The notes beneath the pieces were generated by a model that saw only the letters and a program-made list of their open reading frames with translations, was not told where the DNA came from and made no database searches. Shown here in pieces: positions 26,202-33,434 of a stretch of DNA of 34,787 bases. The DNA is taken from the NCBI RefSeq assembly GCF_000425825.1, contig NZ_AUEE01000017.1:1-34787 (forward strand), in the 5' to 3' direction. A program made the translations under genes and the position numbers. Within the stretch, counting starts at the first letter, position 1. The number at the start of each line of letters is the position of its first letter. The DNA comes from Jeotgalicoccus marinus DSM 19772. GTDB taxonomy: Bacteria > Bacillota > Bacilli > Staphylococcales > Salinicoccaceae.

Positions 26202-27218
26202 TTATAATTTATATATTGAAGCTATCAATTCCAATGCTCTATGTCGATTGTTAACTCCAGGCATTAAGGGGATTAATAGCAGTTCATCTGCATCGATTTT
26301 CTCTATGAGTTGATCGAGCTGGTCTTTAACGCTTTTAGCACTACCTACTACCATTCTCGAACGATTCGATTCCAGACGTTTCACTTCTTCTACAGTATAA
26401 GTGTATTCTTCTGCAGTTTCAACCGATGGAAACCTTTCAAATTCACTGAAATTCATTTTACCAAGTAACCATAAATCTAAAGCCTTCGCCATATGTTCAG
26501 CCGCTTCATCTGTATCTGCAACAACGACAAATGGTGAGATCATCACCGTAGGCTTTGCCATCACTTTGGATGGTATGAAATTTTCTCTATACCTCTCAAC
26601 AGCGAGTTTTCCAACATCAGCCTTATCTCTCGAAGCATGTGGAAATAAGCCAAAAGTATAGCCAATACCTTGCCGTGCAGCAAGTTCAGCTGATTTAACG
26701 CTTGTAGATAATACCCACATTTCTGGATTACTTTCACCGAGTGGATTCGCCCGAACATTATTAAAACGGTGTTCTTCATCATCTTCATTACAGAGAAATT
26801 TCTTAATATCTGAAATATTTTCTTTATATCTCTGTTTTCTAGGTCTATATTCATTCATTGCTTTATTTACTTCTGGTGTCCCGAGTGTATTTCCAAAACC
26901 TAAATCTACACGCCCCTCATAAAGGTTTTCCATAACTCTGAAATTTTCAGCCACTTTTAAAGGACTATAATGCGGGAGCATCACACCACCTGAGCCAACT
27001 TTAATTCGTTTCGTTTGGCCTAAAATATGCATCATCATCATCTCAGGGCTCGAACTCGCAAAAGCATTTACGTCATGGTGTTCAGCCATCCAGAACCTGT
27101 AAAAACCTAAATCTTCTGCTTTTTGGGCAAGTCTGACCGTCTCCTTTAGAGCAGTAGTCGCATCTTGACCTTCATCAATCACTGCATAATCTAGCAAGTT
27201 TATTTTCACTATTTCCAC
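26202..27218 (-). CDS. LLM class flavin-dependent oxidoreductase (luciferase-like)
   Basis: 338-aa TIM-barrel flavoprotein of the bacterial luciferase-like monooxygenase family ('FYRFWMAEHHDVNAFASSSP' motif with the conserved 'AEHH', 'RIKVGSGGVMLPHYSP', 'VDLGFGNTLGTP'). It belongs to the subgroup that begins with 'VIDEGQDATTALKETV'. GTG start at 27218 is used here because AAGGAT is near; GTG 27209 is an alternative. First gene of the SirTM operon, driven by a good SigA promoter. Its substrate is unknown; association with GcvH-L suggests oxidative-stress redox chemistry. Confidence 0.88.
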   Translation of the reverse strand: MEIVKINLLDYAVIDEGQDATTALKETVRLAQKAEDLGFYRFWMAEHHDVNAFASSSPEMMMMHILGQTKRIKVGSGGVMLPHYSPLKVAENFRVMENLYEGRVDLGFGNTLGTPEVNKAMNEYRPRKQRYKENISDIKKFLCNEDDEEHRFNNVRANPLGESNPEMWVLSTSVKSAELAARQGIGYTFGLFPHASRDKADVGKLAVERYRENFIPSKVMAKPTVMISPFVVVADTDEAAEHMAKALDLWLLGKMNFSEFERFPSVETAEEYTYTVEEVKRLESNRSRMVVGSAKSVKDQLDQLIEKIDADELLLIPLMPGVNNRHRALELIASIYKL

Positions 27219-27253
27219 TTATCCTTCAAATACAATATATGTTAATCATATTA

Positions 27254-27282
27254 ATTATAGCTAGGGTAAATTTTATCGTCAA
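27254..27282 (-). promoter_or_regulatory. SigA promoter of the SirTM operon
   Basis: Minus strand -35 TTGACG (27282-27277), exactly 17 bp, perfect -10 TATAAT (27259-27254); 36 bp to the LLM start. No regulator site is recognised. Confidence 0.8.
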
Positions 27283-27303
27283 TTGAGTTGTTTTACGAGT
27301 AAC

Positions 27304-27332
27304 TTTAGAATCATTACTTTGATTTTTATGAT
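27304..27332 (+). promoter_or_regulatory. Candidate promoter of the OYE-like gene
   Basis: TTTAGA (27304-27309), 17 bp, TATGAT (27327-27332). About 55 bp before the coding start. Moderate match in AT-rich DNA, back-to-back with the SirTM operon promoter. Confidence 0.4.
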
Positions 27333-27385
27333 ATAGCACATTAATATTAAATTAAGGAAATGAAAATGTACGAAGGAGCTATACT

Positions 27386-28573
27386 ATGAACAAAAAGTAT
27401 TCACCCTTGTTTGAACCTCTGAAGTTACCAAACGGTAGTGAGCTTCAAAACCGTTTTGTACTATCCCCAATGATTACAAACTCTTCTACACGGGATGGTT
27501 TGGTTACTAAAGAAGATGAACAATATCATTTAAGAAGGTCGACCTCAGCACCTATACAAGTTACTGGTGCTGCCTACATCGAACCCTATGGCCAGCTCTT
27601 TGAGTATGGGTTTTCAGTAGTAGATGACCGAACAATTCCAGGACTTACAAAACTCGCAAGTGCAATGAAATCAAATGGAAGTAAAGCCATTCTTCAATTA
27701 ACTCATGCAGGCCGGTTCGCCAATACTGCGATTATGGATTTGGGTGTGGTTTATGGTCCGAGCTTTATGTCCTTAAACACACCTATAAAACATCAGGTTT
27801 TACCGATGACAAAAAGAAAAATTGAACTTGTAATTAGAAATTATGCTGATGCAACCAGACGGGCAATTGCAGCTGGTTTTGATGGCGTTGAAGTATCCGC
27901 TGCTCAGCGTCTACTAATTCAAACATTCTTTTCTAAATTTTCCAATGAAAGAACGGATGAATATGGTAGTGATTCATTAGAAAACCGTTCAAGATTTGGT
28001 CTAGAAGTAATTCGAGCAGTTTCAGATGTAATTGATGAAGAAGCTGATGAGAATTTTATCTTCGGATTTAGAGGTACACCTGAAGAAACACGCGGAAACG
28101 AAGTGGGCTACAGTGTAGAAGACTTCTTGAGTTTCGTAGATGAGATTGAAAAGATTAGAAGACTAGACTACCTTGCCATCGCCTCTTGGGGTCGCAACAT
28201 TTACCAAAATGAAGTGCGTGCTGAAGGCCAATATCAAGGTCAGCCTATCAATAAAGTCGTTTATGAACACGTTAAAGGCCGAGTGCCAATGATGGCAACT
28301 GGTGGTATCAACTCTCCAGATAAAGCCCTAGAAGCACTCGAGTATGCAGATATGGTCGGTGCCTCTAGTCCCTTTATCACTGAGCCGGATTTTGTAGCAA
28401 AACTACAAAGCGGTGACGAAGATCAGATTGATTTACAGTTTACTATCGATGAACTGGATGACCTCAAAATACCTGAAGCAGCCTTCAAGGATATTGTAAA
28501 AATGATGGATTACGGTGAAGGTCTCCCAAAAGAAACACGTGATGAGTTGAGACGGTTAGCAGAAGAAAAATGA
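27386..28573 (+). CDS. Old Yellow Enzyme-like flavin oxidoreductase with altered active site
   Basis: 395-aa TIM-barrel flavoprotein of the OYE/NADH-dependent oxidoreductase family ('PLFEPLKLPNG', 'NRFVLSPM', 'LQLTHAGRF', 'GFDGVEVSAAQRLLIQTFFS', 'NERTDEYG', 'ATGGI'). In typical members the segment after 'GFDGVE' is 'HGA(H/N)', giving the two residues that hold the substrate; here these positions are Ser171 and Gln174. This suggests a different substrate or little ene-reductase activity. Divergent from the LLM-gcvH-L operon, whose homologues in S. aureus also include an OYE-type gene. ACGAAGGAG precedes ATG 27386. Confidence 0.87.
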   Translation: MNKKYSPLFEPLKLPNGSELQNRFVLSPMITNSSTRDGLVTKEDEQYHLRRSTSAPIQVTGAAYIEPYGQLFEYGFSVVDDRTIPGLTKLASAMKSNGSKAILQLTHAGRFANTAIMDLGVVYGPSFMSLNTPIKHQVLPMTKRKIELVIRNYADATRRAIAAGFDGVEVSAAQRLLIQTFFSKFSNERTDEYGSDSLENRSRFGLEVIRAVSDVIDEEADENFIFGFRGTPEETRGNEVGYSVEDFLSFVDEIEKIRRLDYLAIASWGRNIYQNEVRAEGQYQGQPINKVVYEHVKGRVPMMATGGINSPDKALEALEYADMVGASSPFITEPDFVAKLQSGDEDQIDLQFTIDELDDLKIPEAAFKDIVKMMDYGEGLPKETRDELRRLAEEK

Positions 28574-28588
28574 TATTGATTGTTATTT

Positions 28589-28626
28589 GCTGGATTTCGA
28601 ATTTAATTCGAGGTCCAGCTTTTTTT
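28589..28626 (+). terminator. Terminator after the OYE-like gene
   Basis: Two-part stem GCTGGA/TCCAGC enclosing CGAATT/AATTCG with an internal loop, followed by seven T residues. Confidence 0.8.
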
Positions 28627-28666
28627 GGTTGCTGGTAGTCGTTTTATTTTCGAGTTCTTGGTTTTA

Positions 28667-30241
28667 TCAATCATCATACTCTAACTGCTTTTTCTCCTTG
28701 AGAAGGTCTTGAAACTCCGCATCTAATTCCTCTGATGGCTCAATACTCAATCTTGCCAACACATCTGCGATTTTATTGTCTAACAGCATCAATTTTTCCT
28801 TTTTGAGATTCCGTTTTGTTGCCGTATTTCTATTTTCAAATTCAGTGAATGTCCCATCGAACACTATAACCTGTCTATCTTCAATCGAGAGTATTTGACT
28901 GGCAACGTTCTTTAAAAGCGTCCGATCATGACTAACAAAAATGATTGTTCCTTTATAAGATTTCATTAATGCTTCCAATGCTTCTAATGAATTAATATCA
29001 AGAAAATTCGTCGGTTCATCCAATACCAGCACATTGACGTCACTTAAAAATAGCTTAGTCAAGGCGACTTTCACCTTTTCTCCCCCACTTAAGACACCAA
29101 CTCGCTTAAATACATCATCTTGCCAAAAGTGCATTCTCGCCAGGACGGTTCGTATTGTTGTTTCATCTTGGGAGGAGCTATCTTTCACATTCTCTAGAAT
29201 ACTTTTCTTCTCGTTTAATATAGTCAGATGCTGAGAGAAATATGCTATTTTCACTGCAGGAGATACTGTTATCTCATTTGAATCATTTAAAATTTTATTG
29301 ATTAAAGTTGTTTTTCCTGACCCATTCGCTCCAATAACCGCGACCTTTTCACCACTCTTAATATTGAAGCTAAAAGGTGACCATAATATTCGCTTACTTA
29401 TATTACCTGTTACCTTCTCTCCTCTAATAATGATGCGGTCTTTTAAAGCTTCTTCATTGTACACTTGCATTTTTATAGGTGCTTGAACTTCAGGTTTCTT
29501 CACTTCTTCTAGTTGGTCTAAGCGTGATTCTAGAGCTGAAGCTGTTTTTCTTAATTTCTTTTGCTTTTTAGCAAAATACGGCTTTGCCCCCATTTGACTC
29601 GCTTCTGAATTTGATACTCTTTTTGGTGCTTTTGTTGCCCGTGCTGCTTTTGCTTCCTTCTTTTTAATTGCCTCTTCTAGTTGTGACTTTTTCTTTTTAT
29701 ACTTTTCGTACTCTGCCATTTGGTGACGTTCTACCTTTTCCTTCTCTTCTATAAACGTCTCATAGCCACCATGGTAAAATTCAATTTTTTCATCATTTAT
29801 TTCCCAAATATCAGTACACATTGCTGATAAAAAATCACGGTCGTGAGAGACGATAATCATTGCTCCAGACAAGCCGTTCAATTTTTCTTTCAACCAATCG
29901 ATATGTTTAAAATCTAGATGCGTTGTAGGTTCGTCTAATAATAATAAGCCGGCTGAATGATTAATTGCCTGTTGTATATAGCTTTGAGTCATTTCACCCC
30001 CACTTTTTTCATCGCCAATTTCCTTTATCTGAGGTACGAGTTCAACCGTCGTTTTTCGATCAATCGTACCTTCTTCTGGTGTAATCGTTCCTTCTATAAT
30101 GCTTAGTAAATTAGTCTTACCACTGCCATTATCACCAACTAAGCCGATAATTTGATTATTATCTACATGTAAGTGATTGGCTTCAAACAGTAAGCGGTCT
30201 CTGACATAGTGTTTTAAATTCATAATTTCAAGTAACTGCAT
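28667..30241 (-). CDS. Vga-type ABC-F ribosomal protection protein
   Basis: 524-aa soluble twin-ATPase protein, similar along its length to staphylococcal Vga(A) (522 aa). Domain 1: Walker A 'GDNGSGKT', signature 'KSGGEMTQ', Walker B 'LLLLDEPTTHLD'. Linker/antibiotic-resistance domain about 165-270, lysine-rich and helical ('GAKPYFAKKQKKLRK'). Domain 2: 'GANGSGKT', 'LSGGEKVKVAL', 'LVLDEPTNFLD'. The C-terminal 'ARLSIEPSEELDAEFQDL' is also Vga-like. No membrane segments. Proteins of this group dislodge lincosamides, streptogramin A and pleuromutilins from the ribosome; the exact spectrum cannot be read. Preceded by an attenuator leader. Chromosomal context without mobile-element flanks suggests an intrinsic gene. 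Confidence 0.92.
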   Translation of the reverse strand: MQLLEIMNLKHYVRDRLLFEANHLHVDNNQIIGLVGDNGSGKTNLLSIIEGTITPEEGTIDRKTTVELVPQIKEIGDEKSGGEMTQSYIQQAINHSAGLLLLDEPTTHLDFKHIDWLKEKLNGLSGAMIIVSHDRDFLSAMCTDIWEINDEKIEFYHGGYETFIEEKEKVERHQMAEYEKYKKKKSQLEEAIKKKEAKAARATKAPKRVSNSEASQMGAKPYFAKKQKKLRKTASALESRLDQLEEVKKPEVQAPIKMQVYNEEALKDRIIIRGEKVTGNISKRILWSPFSFNIKSGEKVAVIGANGSGKTTLINKILNDSNEITVSPAVKIAYFSQHLTILNEKKSILENVKDSSSQDETTIRTVLARMHFWQDDVFKRVGVLSGGEKVKVALTKLFLSDVNVLVLDEPTNFLDINSLEALEALMKSYKGTIIFVSHDRTLLKNVASQILSIEDRQVIVFDGTFTEFENRNTATKRNLKKEKLMLLDNKIADVLARLSIEPSEELDAEFQDLLKEKKQLEYDD

Positions 30242-30271
30242 AATATCTACTCCTTAAATGGAGGCATAAAA

Positions 30272-30304
30272 ATACCTCCTATCTCTATATAGAATAGGAG
30301 GTAT
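30272..30304 (-). terminator. Attenuator terminator hairpin before the Vga-type gene
   Basis: 11-bp perfect stem ATACCTCCTAT / ATAGGAGGTAT (minus strand) with an 11-nt loop and TTTTTATG after it, 30 bp upstream of the gene. It overlaps part of a leader anti-terminator segment, so terminator and anti-terminator are mutually exclusive. Confidence 0.85.
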
Positions 30305-30462
30305 CCACACATTGAGATGATTATAGATAGGCAGACAGAATTCACCCAACTACACACCCAAACACAAATATCGAATCCAATCCTATTCTAAAAACAAACA
30401 CAACAAATAAGCATTCAATATAAATACTTATTCACTTGCGTGGTTTTTGGTTAAATAGGATT
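30290..30462 (-). promoter_or_regulatory. Protector/anti-terminator segments of the attenuator leader
   Basis: On the minus strand three segments are visible. Segment 1 (AATCCTATT, 30462-30454) overlaps the stop codon of the short upstream ORF and can pair with segment 2 (AATAGGATT, 30387-30379). Segment 2 extended (TAGAATAGGA, 30390-30381) can instead pair over 10 bases with segment 3 (TCCTATTCTA, 30299-30290), which is the 5' arm of the terminator. A ribosome stalled on the upstream ORF would cover segment 1, free segment 2 and stop the terminator from forming. This is inference from complementarity, but all matches are perfect. Confidence 0.75.
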
Positions 30463-30472
30463 AGAACTTCAT
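30461..30472 (-). CDS. Very short leader ORF (MKF) of the Vga-type gene
   Basis: ATG AAG TTC TAA with GAAAGAGGTGAG (30492-30481) upstream as the binding site, 34 bp after the promoter -10. It would be translated as Met-Lys-Phe. An alternative reading is a 17-codon frame from GTG 30485 to 30432, with a weak binding site. Ribosome stalling on short leader ORFs in the presence of antibiotics is the known control of this class of ABC-F genes. Confidence 0.55.
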   Translation of the reverse strand: MKF

Positions 30473-30505
30473 GTGATTGGCTCACCTCTTTCTTAGATTG
30501 CTTAC

Positions 30506-30534
30506 AGATTAACATCCGCTTAAAATACTGTCAA
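30506..30534 (-). promoter_or_regulatory. Promoter of the Vga-type gene leader
   Basis: Minus strand perfect -35 TTGACA (30534-30529), 17-bp spacer, -10 TAATCT (30511-30506, weak). About 265 bp before the gene, leaving a long leader that holds the attenuator. Confidence 0.7.
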
Positions 30535-30583
30535 CAACGCTTATTGATTTACCTCATTAGTGATTACTCTTTAACAGTAAACT

Positions 30584-30679
30584 TTATTTTGACCTGAGAG
30601 CATCATACGGAACACCCTCATCAAACAACTGAATATAATATAATAATTCACTAGTTGTGTGCACTATATTCGACTTCAA
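30584..30679 (-). other. Possible 31-codon ORF downstream of osmC
   Basis: On the minus strand a TTG start (30679) with GGGGGAG about seven bases upstream (inside the palindrome) leads a 31-codon frame ending '...LFDEGVPYDALRSK'. The peptide looks protein-like, not random, but there is no similarity I can name, and the terminator directly before it would reduce transcription. It may be a gene remnant. The rest of 30535-30685 contains nothing else I can name. Confidence 0.3.
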
Positions 30680-30685
30680 AAAATA

Positions 30686-30731
30686 CTCCCCCTTAAGTTT
30701 TCACTTCATGAAGTGAAAACTTAAGGGGGAG
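30686..30731. terminator. 46-bp perfect palindrome, probable osmC terminator
   Basis: The two 23-base arms (starting CTCCCCCTTAAG) are perfect complements with no spacer, centred at 30708/30709. On the minus strand it is followed by TATTTTTTG, so it can terminate the VOC-osmC transcript. A second 7-bp hairpin (30734-30753) and a 9-bp inverted repeat, GACTTCAAA (30672-30680) and TTTGAAGTC (30767-30775, inside the osmC 3' end), flank it. Confidence 0.75.
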
Positions 30732-30762
30732 GGACATCTTTTAATTAAGATGTGGACATTTT

Positions 30763-31149
30763 TTAATTTGAAGTCACATTAACCGGTGCACCATGTTCAA
30801 TGGTATTACCAATCGTGCAACCACGTTTTGCAATTAGGACTAATTTTTCCTTAGTCGCATCATCAATATTACCTTTAAATGCAATATCTACATCAATTCT
30901 TTCAAGTCTTGATGGGCTTGTATTAGCTTTTGTAGCTGATGTTTTAATTTCATATGAGTCAACTTCAATTTCTCCACGATCTAGTACAGCATCAAGCGTC
31001 AGTGCCATACACATAGCAACTGAACTTGTAATGTAATCAATAGGACTATACCCTTCAATCACACTGTCCTGTGCGGCACCTGCCGTCATTACATTTTTGT
31101 CATTTGTAATTTCGTGTACCTGATCTTTATTTTTGACTAATTTAATCAT
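30763..31149 (-). CDS. OsmC family peroxiredoxin-like protein
   Basis: 128-aa OsmC-fold protein. The two redox cysteines of the family are Cys47 ('SVAMCMALTLDAVL') and Cys111 ('AKRGCTIGNTIE'), positioned to reduce organic hydroperoxides in a dimer. 'GYSPIDYITSSVAMC' is the family motif around the active site. Start at ATG 31149 overlaps the VOC gene by 8 bp, so translation is coupled. The 3' end reaches into the flanking inverted repeat of a long palindrome. Confidence 0.9.
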   Translation of the reverse strand: MIKLVKNKDQVHEITNDKNVMTAGAAQDSVIEGYSPIDYITSSVAMCMALTLDAVLDRGEIEVDSYEIKTSATKANTSPSRLERIDVDIAFKGNIDDATKEKLVLIAKRGCTIGNTIEHGAPVNVTSN

Positions 31150-31561
31150 TATGCATTCTCCTTTTTGTTATTTCATTCCAAGTGATTAATTCCCAAGTTA
31201 CATCGTCCAAATCTTTAAATATAGCTGAATACCCCCATTCATCTGCCTTGCCCTTAGAGATGATTTTACCTCCATGTTCAGAAGCACTTAATATTATACT
31301 ATCCACAGTTTCTCTCTTTTCAACATTTTGACTTAAAATAAGACTAGCTGTACTAATAGTTTCCACATCTTGGTCAGTCATTTCAGCGAAACTTTCAATT
31401 TCACATAAAACTAAAGACAAGTTATTACGAAACAGTATAGCAATATGATTTTCACCTTCAGAAATATTGTCTTCTTCTAATTTAAAAATTTTCTTATAAA
31501 ATAAAGCAGCTTCCCCGAGGTTTTTTACAGGAATTGTGACAATATCAATGTTTGGTTTCAA
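31142..31561 (-). CDS. VOC (glyoxalase/bleomycin-resistance fold) protein
   Basis: 139 aa from TTG 31561 ('MKPNIDIVTIPVKNLGEAALFY'), six bases after AGAGGTG; a GTG at 31570 is possible but overlaps that site. Two beta-alpha-beta-beta-beta repeats: 'VTIPVKNLGEAALFYKKIF' and 'VDSIILSASEHGGKIISKGKADEWGYSAIFKDLDDVTWEL'. The histidine and glutamate metal ligands of true glyoxalases are not all evident, so enzymatic role is open. In an operon with osmC. Confidence 0.8.
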   Translation of the reverse strand: MKPNIDIVTIPVKNLGEAALFYKKIFKLEEDNISEGENHIAILFRNNLSLVLCEIESFAEMTDQDVETISTASLILSQNVEKRETVDSIILSASEHGGKIISKGKADEWGYSAIFKDLDDVTWELITWNEITKRRMHND

Positions 31562-31614
31562 TCGTATCACCTCTTTGTTATTAACCTCATTATAAATTTT
31601 CTAATCTAAATAAA

Positions 31615-31643
31615 AAAGCACAAGGCTCTGAACCTTGTGCTTT
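31615..31643 (-). terminator. Terminator after ridA
   Basis: 11-bp stem AAAGCACAAGG/CCTTGTGCTTT, 7-nt loop, then TTTTTTATTT on the minus strand. Four bases after the ridA stop codon. Confidence 0.85.
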
Positions 31644-31646
31644 CAT

Positions 31647-32075
31647 TTATTTACCTACCCCTATAACTAACTGAATTTCCACAGGTGCATTTCCTGGTAA
31701 GGACTTTACTCCAATGGCTGCTCTTGAGCCGATACCAGCCTCTCCCAAGTTATTAAATAAGTAGTCAGAACCAATATCTGCCACTTTAGAATGTGAAGTG
31801 AAATCGTCATCTGCATTGACATAAACAGTCATAGATAAGACCTGTTTAACTACTTCATCATCACTAACCAAAGACATCGCTGCACTATATGCATTGTCTA
31901 TGGCTTGTAAGATTGCTTCTCTATAAGATTCTATTGACTCAGTGTGTAAAATTCTCCCACTTTGAATAAGCTCTCCGTTCTTTCTCGGTGTCATTCCTGC
32001 TGTTGAAATAATATTTTTAAATCGTGATGCTGGCTTATAGTTACCTTGTGGAACTGGCTTATTTAATTCACTCAT
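31647..32075 (-). CDS. RidA/YjgF family enamine deaminase
   Basis: 142 aa. 'RILHTESIESYREAILQAIDNAYSAA' and the C-terminal 'GIGSRAAIGVKSLPGNAPVEIQLV' with the conserved arginine that binds the substrate carboxylate identify the RidA family; this subgroup is a little longer than E. coli RidA. Family members hydrolyse reactive enamine/imine intermediates released by PLP enzymes. The ATG overlaps the stop codon of the aminotransferase gene (ATGA), consistent with coupled work on that enzyme's products. Confidence 0.9.
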   Translation of the reverse strand: MSELNKPVPQGNYKPASRFKNIISTAGMTPRKNGELIQSGRILHTESIESYREAILQAIDNAYSAAMSLVSDDEVVKQVLSMTVYVNADDDFTSHSKVADIGSDYLFNNLGEAGIGSRAAIGVKSLPGNAPVEIQLVIGVGK

Positions 32076-33286
32076 TTTCTTAGTTCCTCCACAACTTGAA
32101 TAATGCGTTTCATTGCTTCCACTGCAGCTTGATGATCTTGTGAGAAGTTAACTCTAAAGCTAGAATCAAAGCCTTTCCCAAACTCTGTTCCTGGAGTCAC
32201 TGTTACCCCTGCTCTTACTCTTAATATTTTAACGAATTCAGCTAATGATACTTTAATAGCTGGAATTTCAGGAAACAGATAACTTCCCGCTTCTGTTGGA
32301 CGAACTTTAAAGCCATCTGCCTCATTTAAAACTTTCACTAAATCATCTCTTATTGCCTGATGACTCTCAATTCTATTCTTCATCCAACCATTTGGCTCAT
32401 TAAACCATAGTTTTAGTACAGCTTGATTGTAGCCACTTGCCCTTAAAGAAACAATTGCTTGGAGTTTTTCCATACGTTCGATAATTTTTGCGGATCCAAA
32501 AGCGACACCTAAGCGGTAACCACTTAATGATTCTGTTTTAGAAGGCCCAATGATCGTAATGACATTTTCTGAATTGATACCTTCTTGTGTAATCAGATGT
32601 ATATAGTCTCTCCCATCGAACAACTGACGCGAGTATAGCTCATCGACAATAACAGCAACACCATACTTTTCTGCTAAGGCCGCAATTTTTTGAATTTCAT
32701 CCTTAGAATATATGACCCCAGTTGGATTATTTGGATTAGAGAATAAGAAAGTTTTTACACCATTCTTAAATGCCTCTTCAAGTTCATTTAAGTCTAAACC
32801 CGCTTCTTTTTCATTATCAAAATAATTTAATTGTACGGGAACAAGTTCCCCATCAAAAAAGTGCACCAATTTTCTATTGGCGAAATAATCCGGTTCAACA
32901 ATTGCCACCTTATCCCCACGTGCAACTAAAGCACCCATAGCAAGAAATAGTGCGCCTTGGGTCCCAGGAGTGATGAGTAAGTTACTGTCCGCTTCCATCT
33001 TCCATCCCGTAAAGTCAGTGAGCTTACTCGTAAGATCTTCACGTATATCTAAGCTACCACGATATTCTGTATATGCTTGCTGTCCTCCAAGTTCAAACCC
33101 TTCATTAAAAGTTTCTTGAACACCTGGAATGGGCTCATGTGCATCGATATCTCCATGTGAAAAATCAACCGGTGTACCAGGAATTTTATCGATATCAAAC
33201 GAGATTTCATCAATACTTTGTCTGACCTCTTGACCAGGCGCAAATTCTGCACCTAACTTTGAAAACTTATCTTCTATAGATGACAT
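32072..33286 (-). CDS. PLP-dependent class I/II aminotransferase
   Basis: 404 aa from ATG 33286 ('MSSIEDKFSKLGAEF'); AAGGAAG lies about 10 bases upstream, and a longer frame from ATG 33316 has no binding site. Fold-type I enzyme: 'NPNNPTGVIYSKDE', the Asp in 'VAVIVDELYSRQ', and the Schiff-base Lys in 'GPSKTESLSGYRLG' with the following Arg for the phosphate. Substrate unknown; it is not close to any well-known biosynthetic aminotransferase that I can name. Operon with ridA; divergent from a LysR regulator. Confidence 0.88.
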   Translation of the reverse strand: MSSIEDKFSKLGAEFAPGQEVRQSIDEISFDIDKIPGTPVDFSHGDIDAHEPIPGVQETFNEGFELGGQQAYTEYRGSLDIREDLTSKLTDFTGWKMEADSNLLITPGTQGALFLAMGALVARGDKVAIVEPDYFANRKLVHFFDGELVPVQLNYFDNEKEAGLDLNELEEAFKNGVKTFLFSNPNNPTGVIYSKDEIQKIAALAEKYGVAVIVDELYSRQLFDGRDYIHLITQEGINSENVITIIGPSKTESLSGYRLGVAFGSAKIIERMEKLQAIVSLRASGYNQAVLKLWFNEPNGWMKNRIESHQAIRDDLVKVLNEADGFKVRPTEAGSYLFPEIPAIKVSLAEFVKILRVRAGVTVTPGTEFGKGFDSSFRVNFSQDHQAAVEAMKRIIQVVEELRK

Positions 33287-33338
33287 TTCAATCACGCTTC
33301 CTTTTTTATTTTGCATAAAATATTAATCTTCTCTATAG

Positions 33339-33351
33339 TTAATAATGTTAA
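33339..33351. promoter_or_regulatory. Candidate LysR box in the aminotransferase/lysR intergenic region
   Basis: TTAATAATGTTAA fits T-N11-A with imperfect dyad symmetry, in the 148-bp divergent spacer (33287-33434). AT-rich sequence makes chance matches likely. No clear -35/-10 pair stands out for either gene. Confidence 0.3.
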
Positions 33352-33434
33352 TAGATAAAAGCCTGGATGCCCAATAGCTATAATCTATAATGGTATATAT
33401 TTCTTGTTATAGTGCGTTAGAAAGGAATGCTGAA

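Noticed and set aside
28667-30241. Vga-type gene acquired recently on a mobile element
   Set aside because: No transposase, recombinase or repeats flank it; the only IS lies 4 kb away past three other operons, and its base composition looks like that of its neighbours.
30260-30540. CRISPR, riboswitch or T-box in the 500-bp leader before the Vga-type gene
   Set aside because: No repeated units, no T-box sequence and no known aptamer motifs; the complementary segments fit uORF-dependent attenuation instead.
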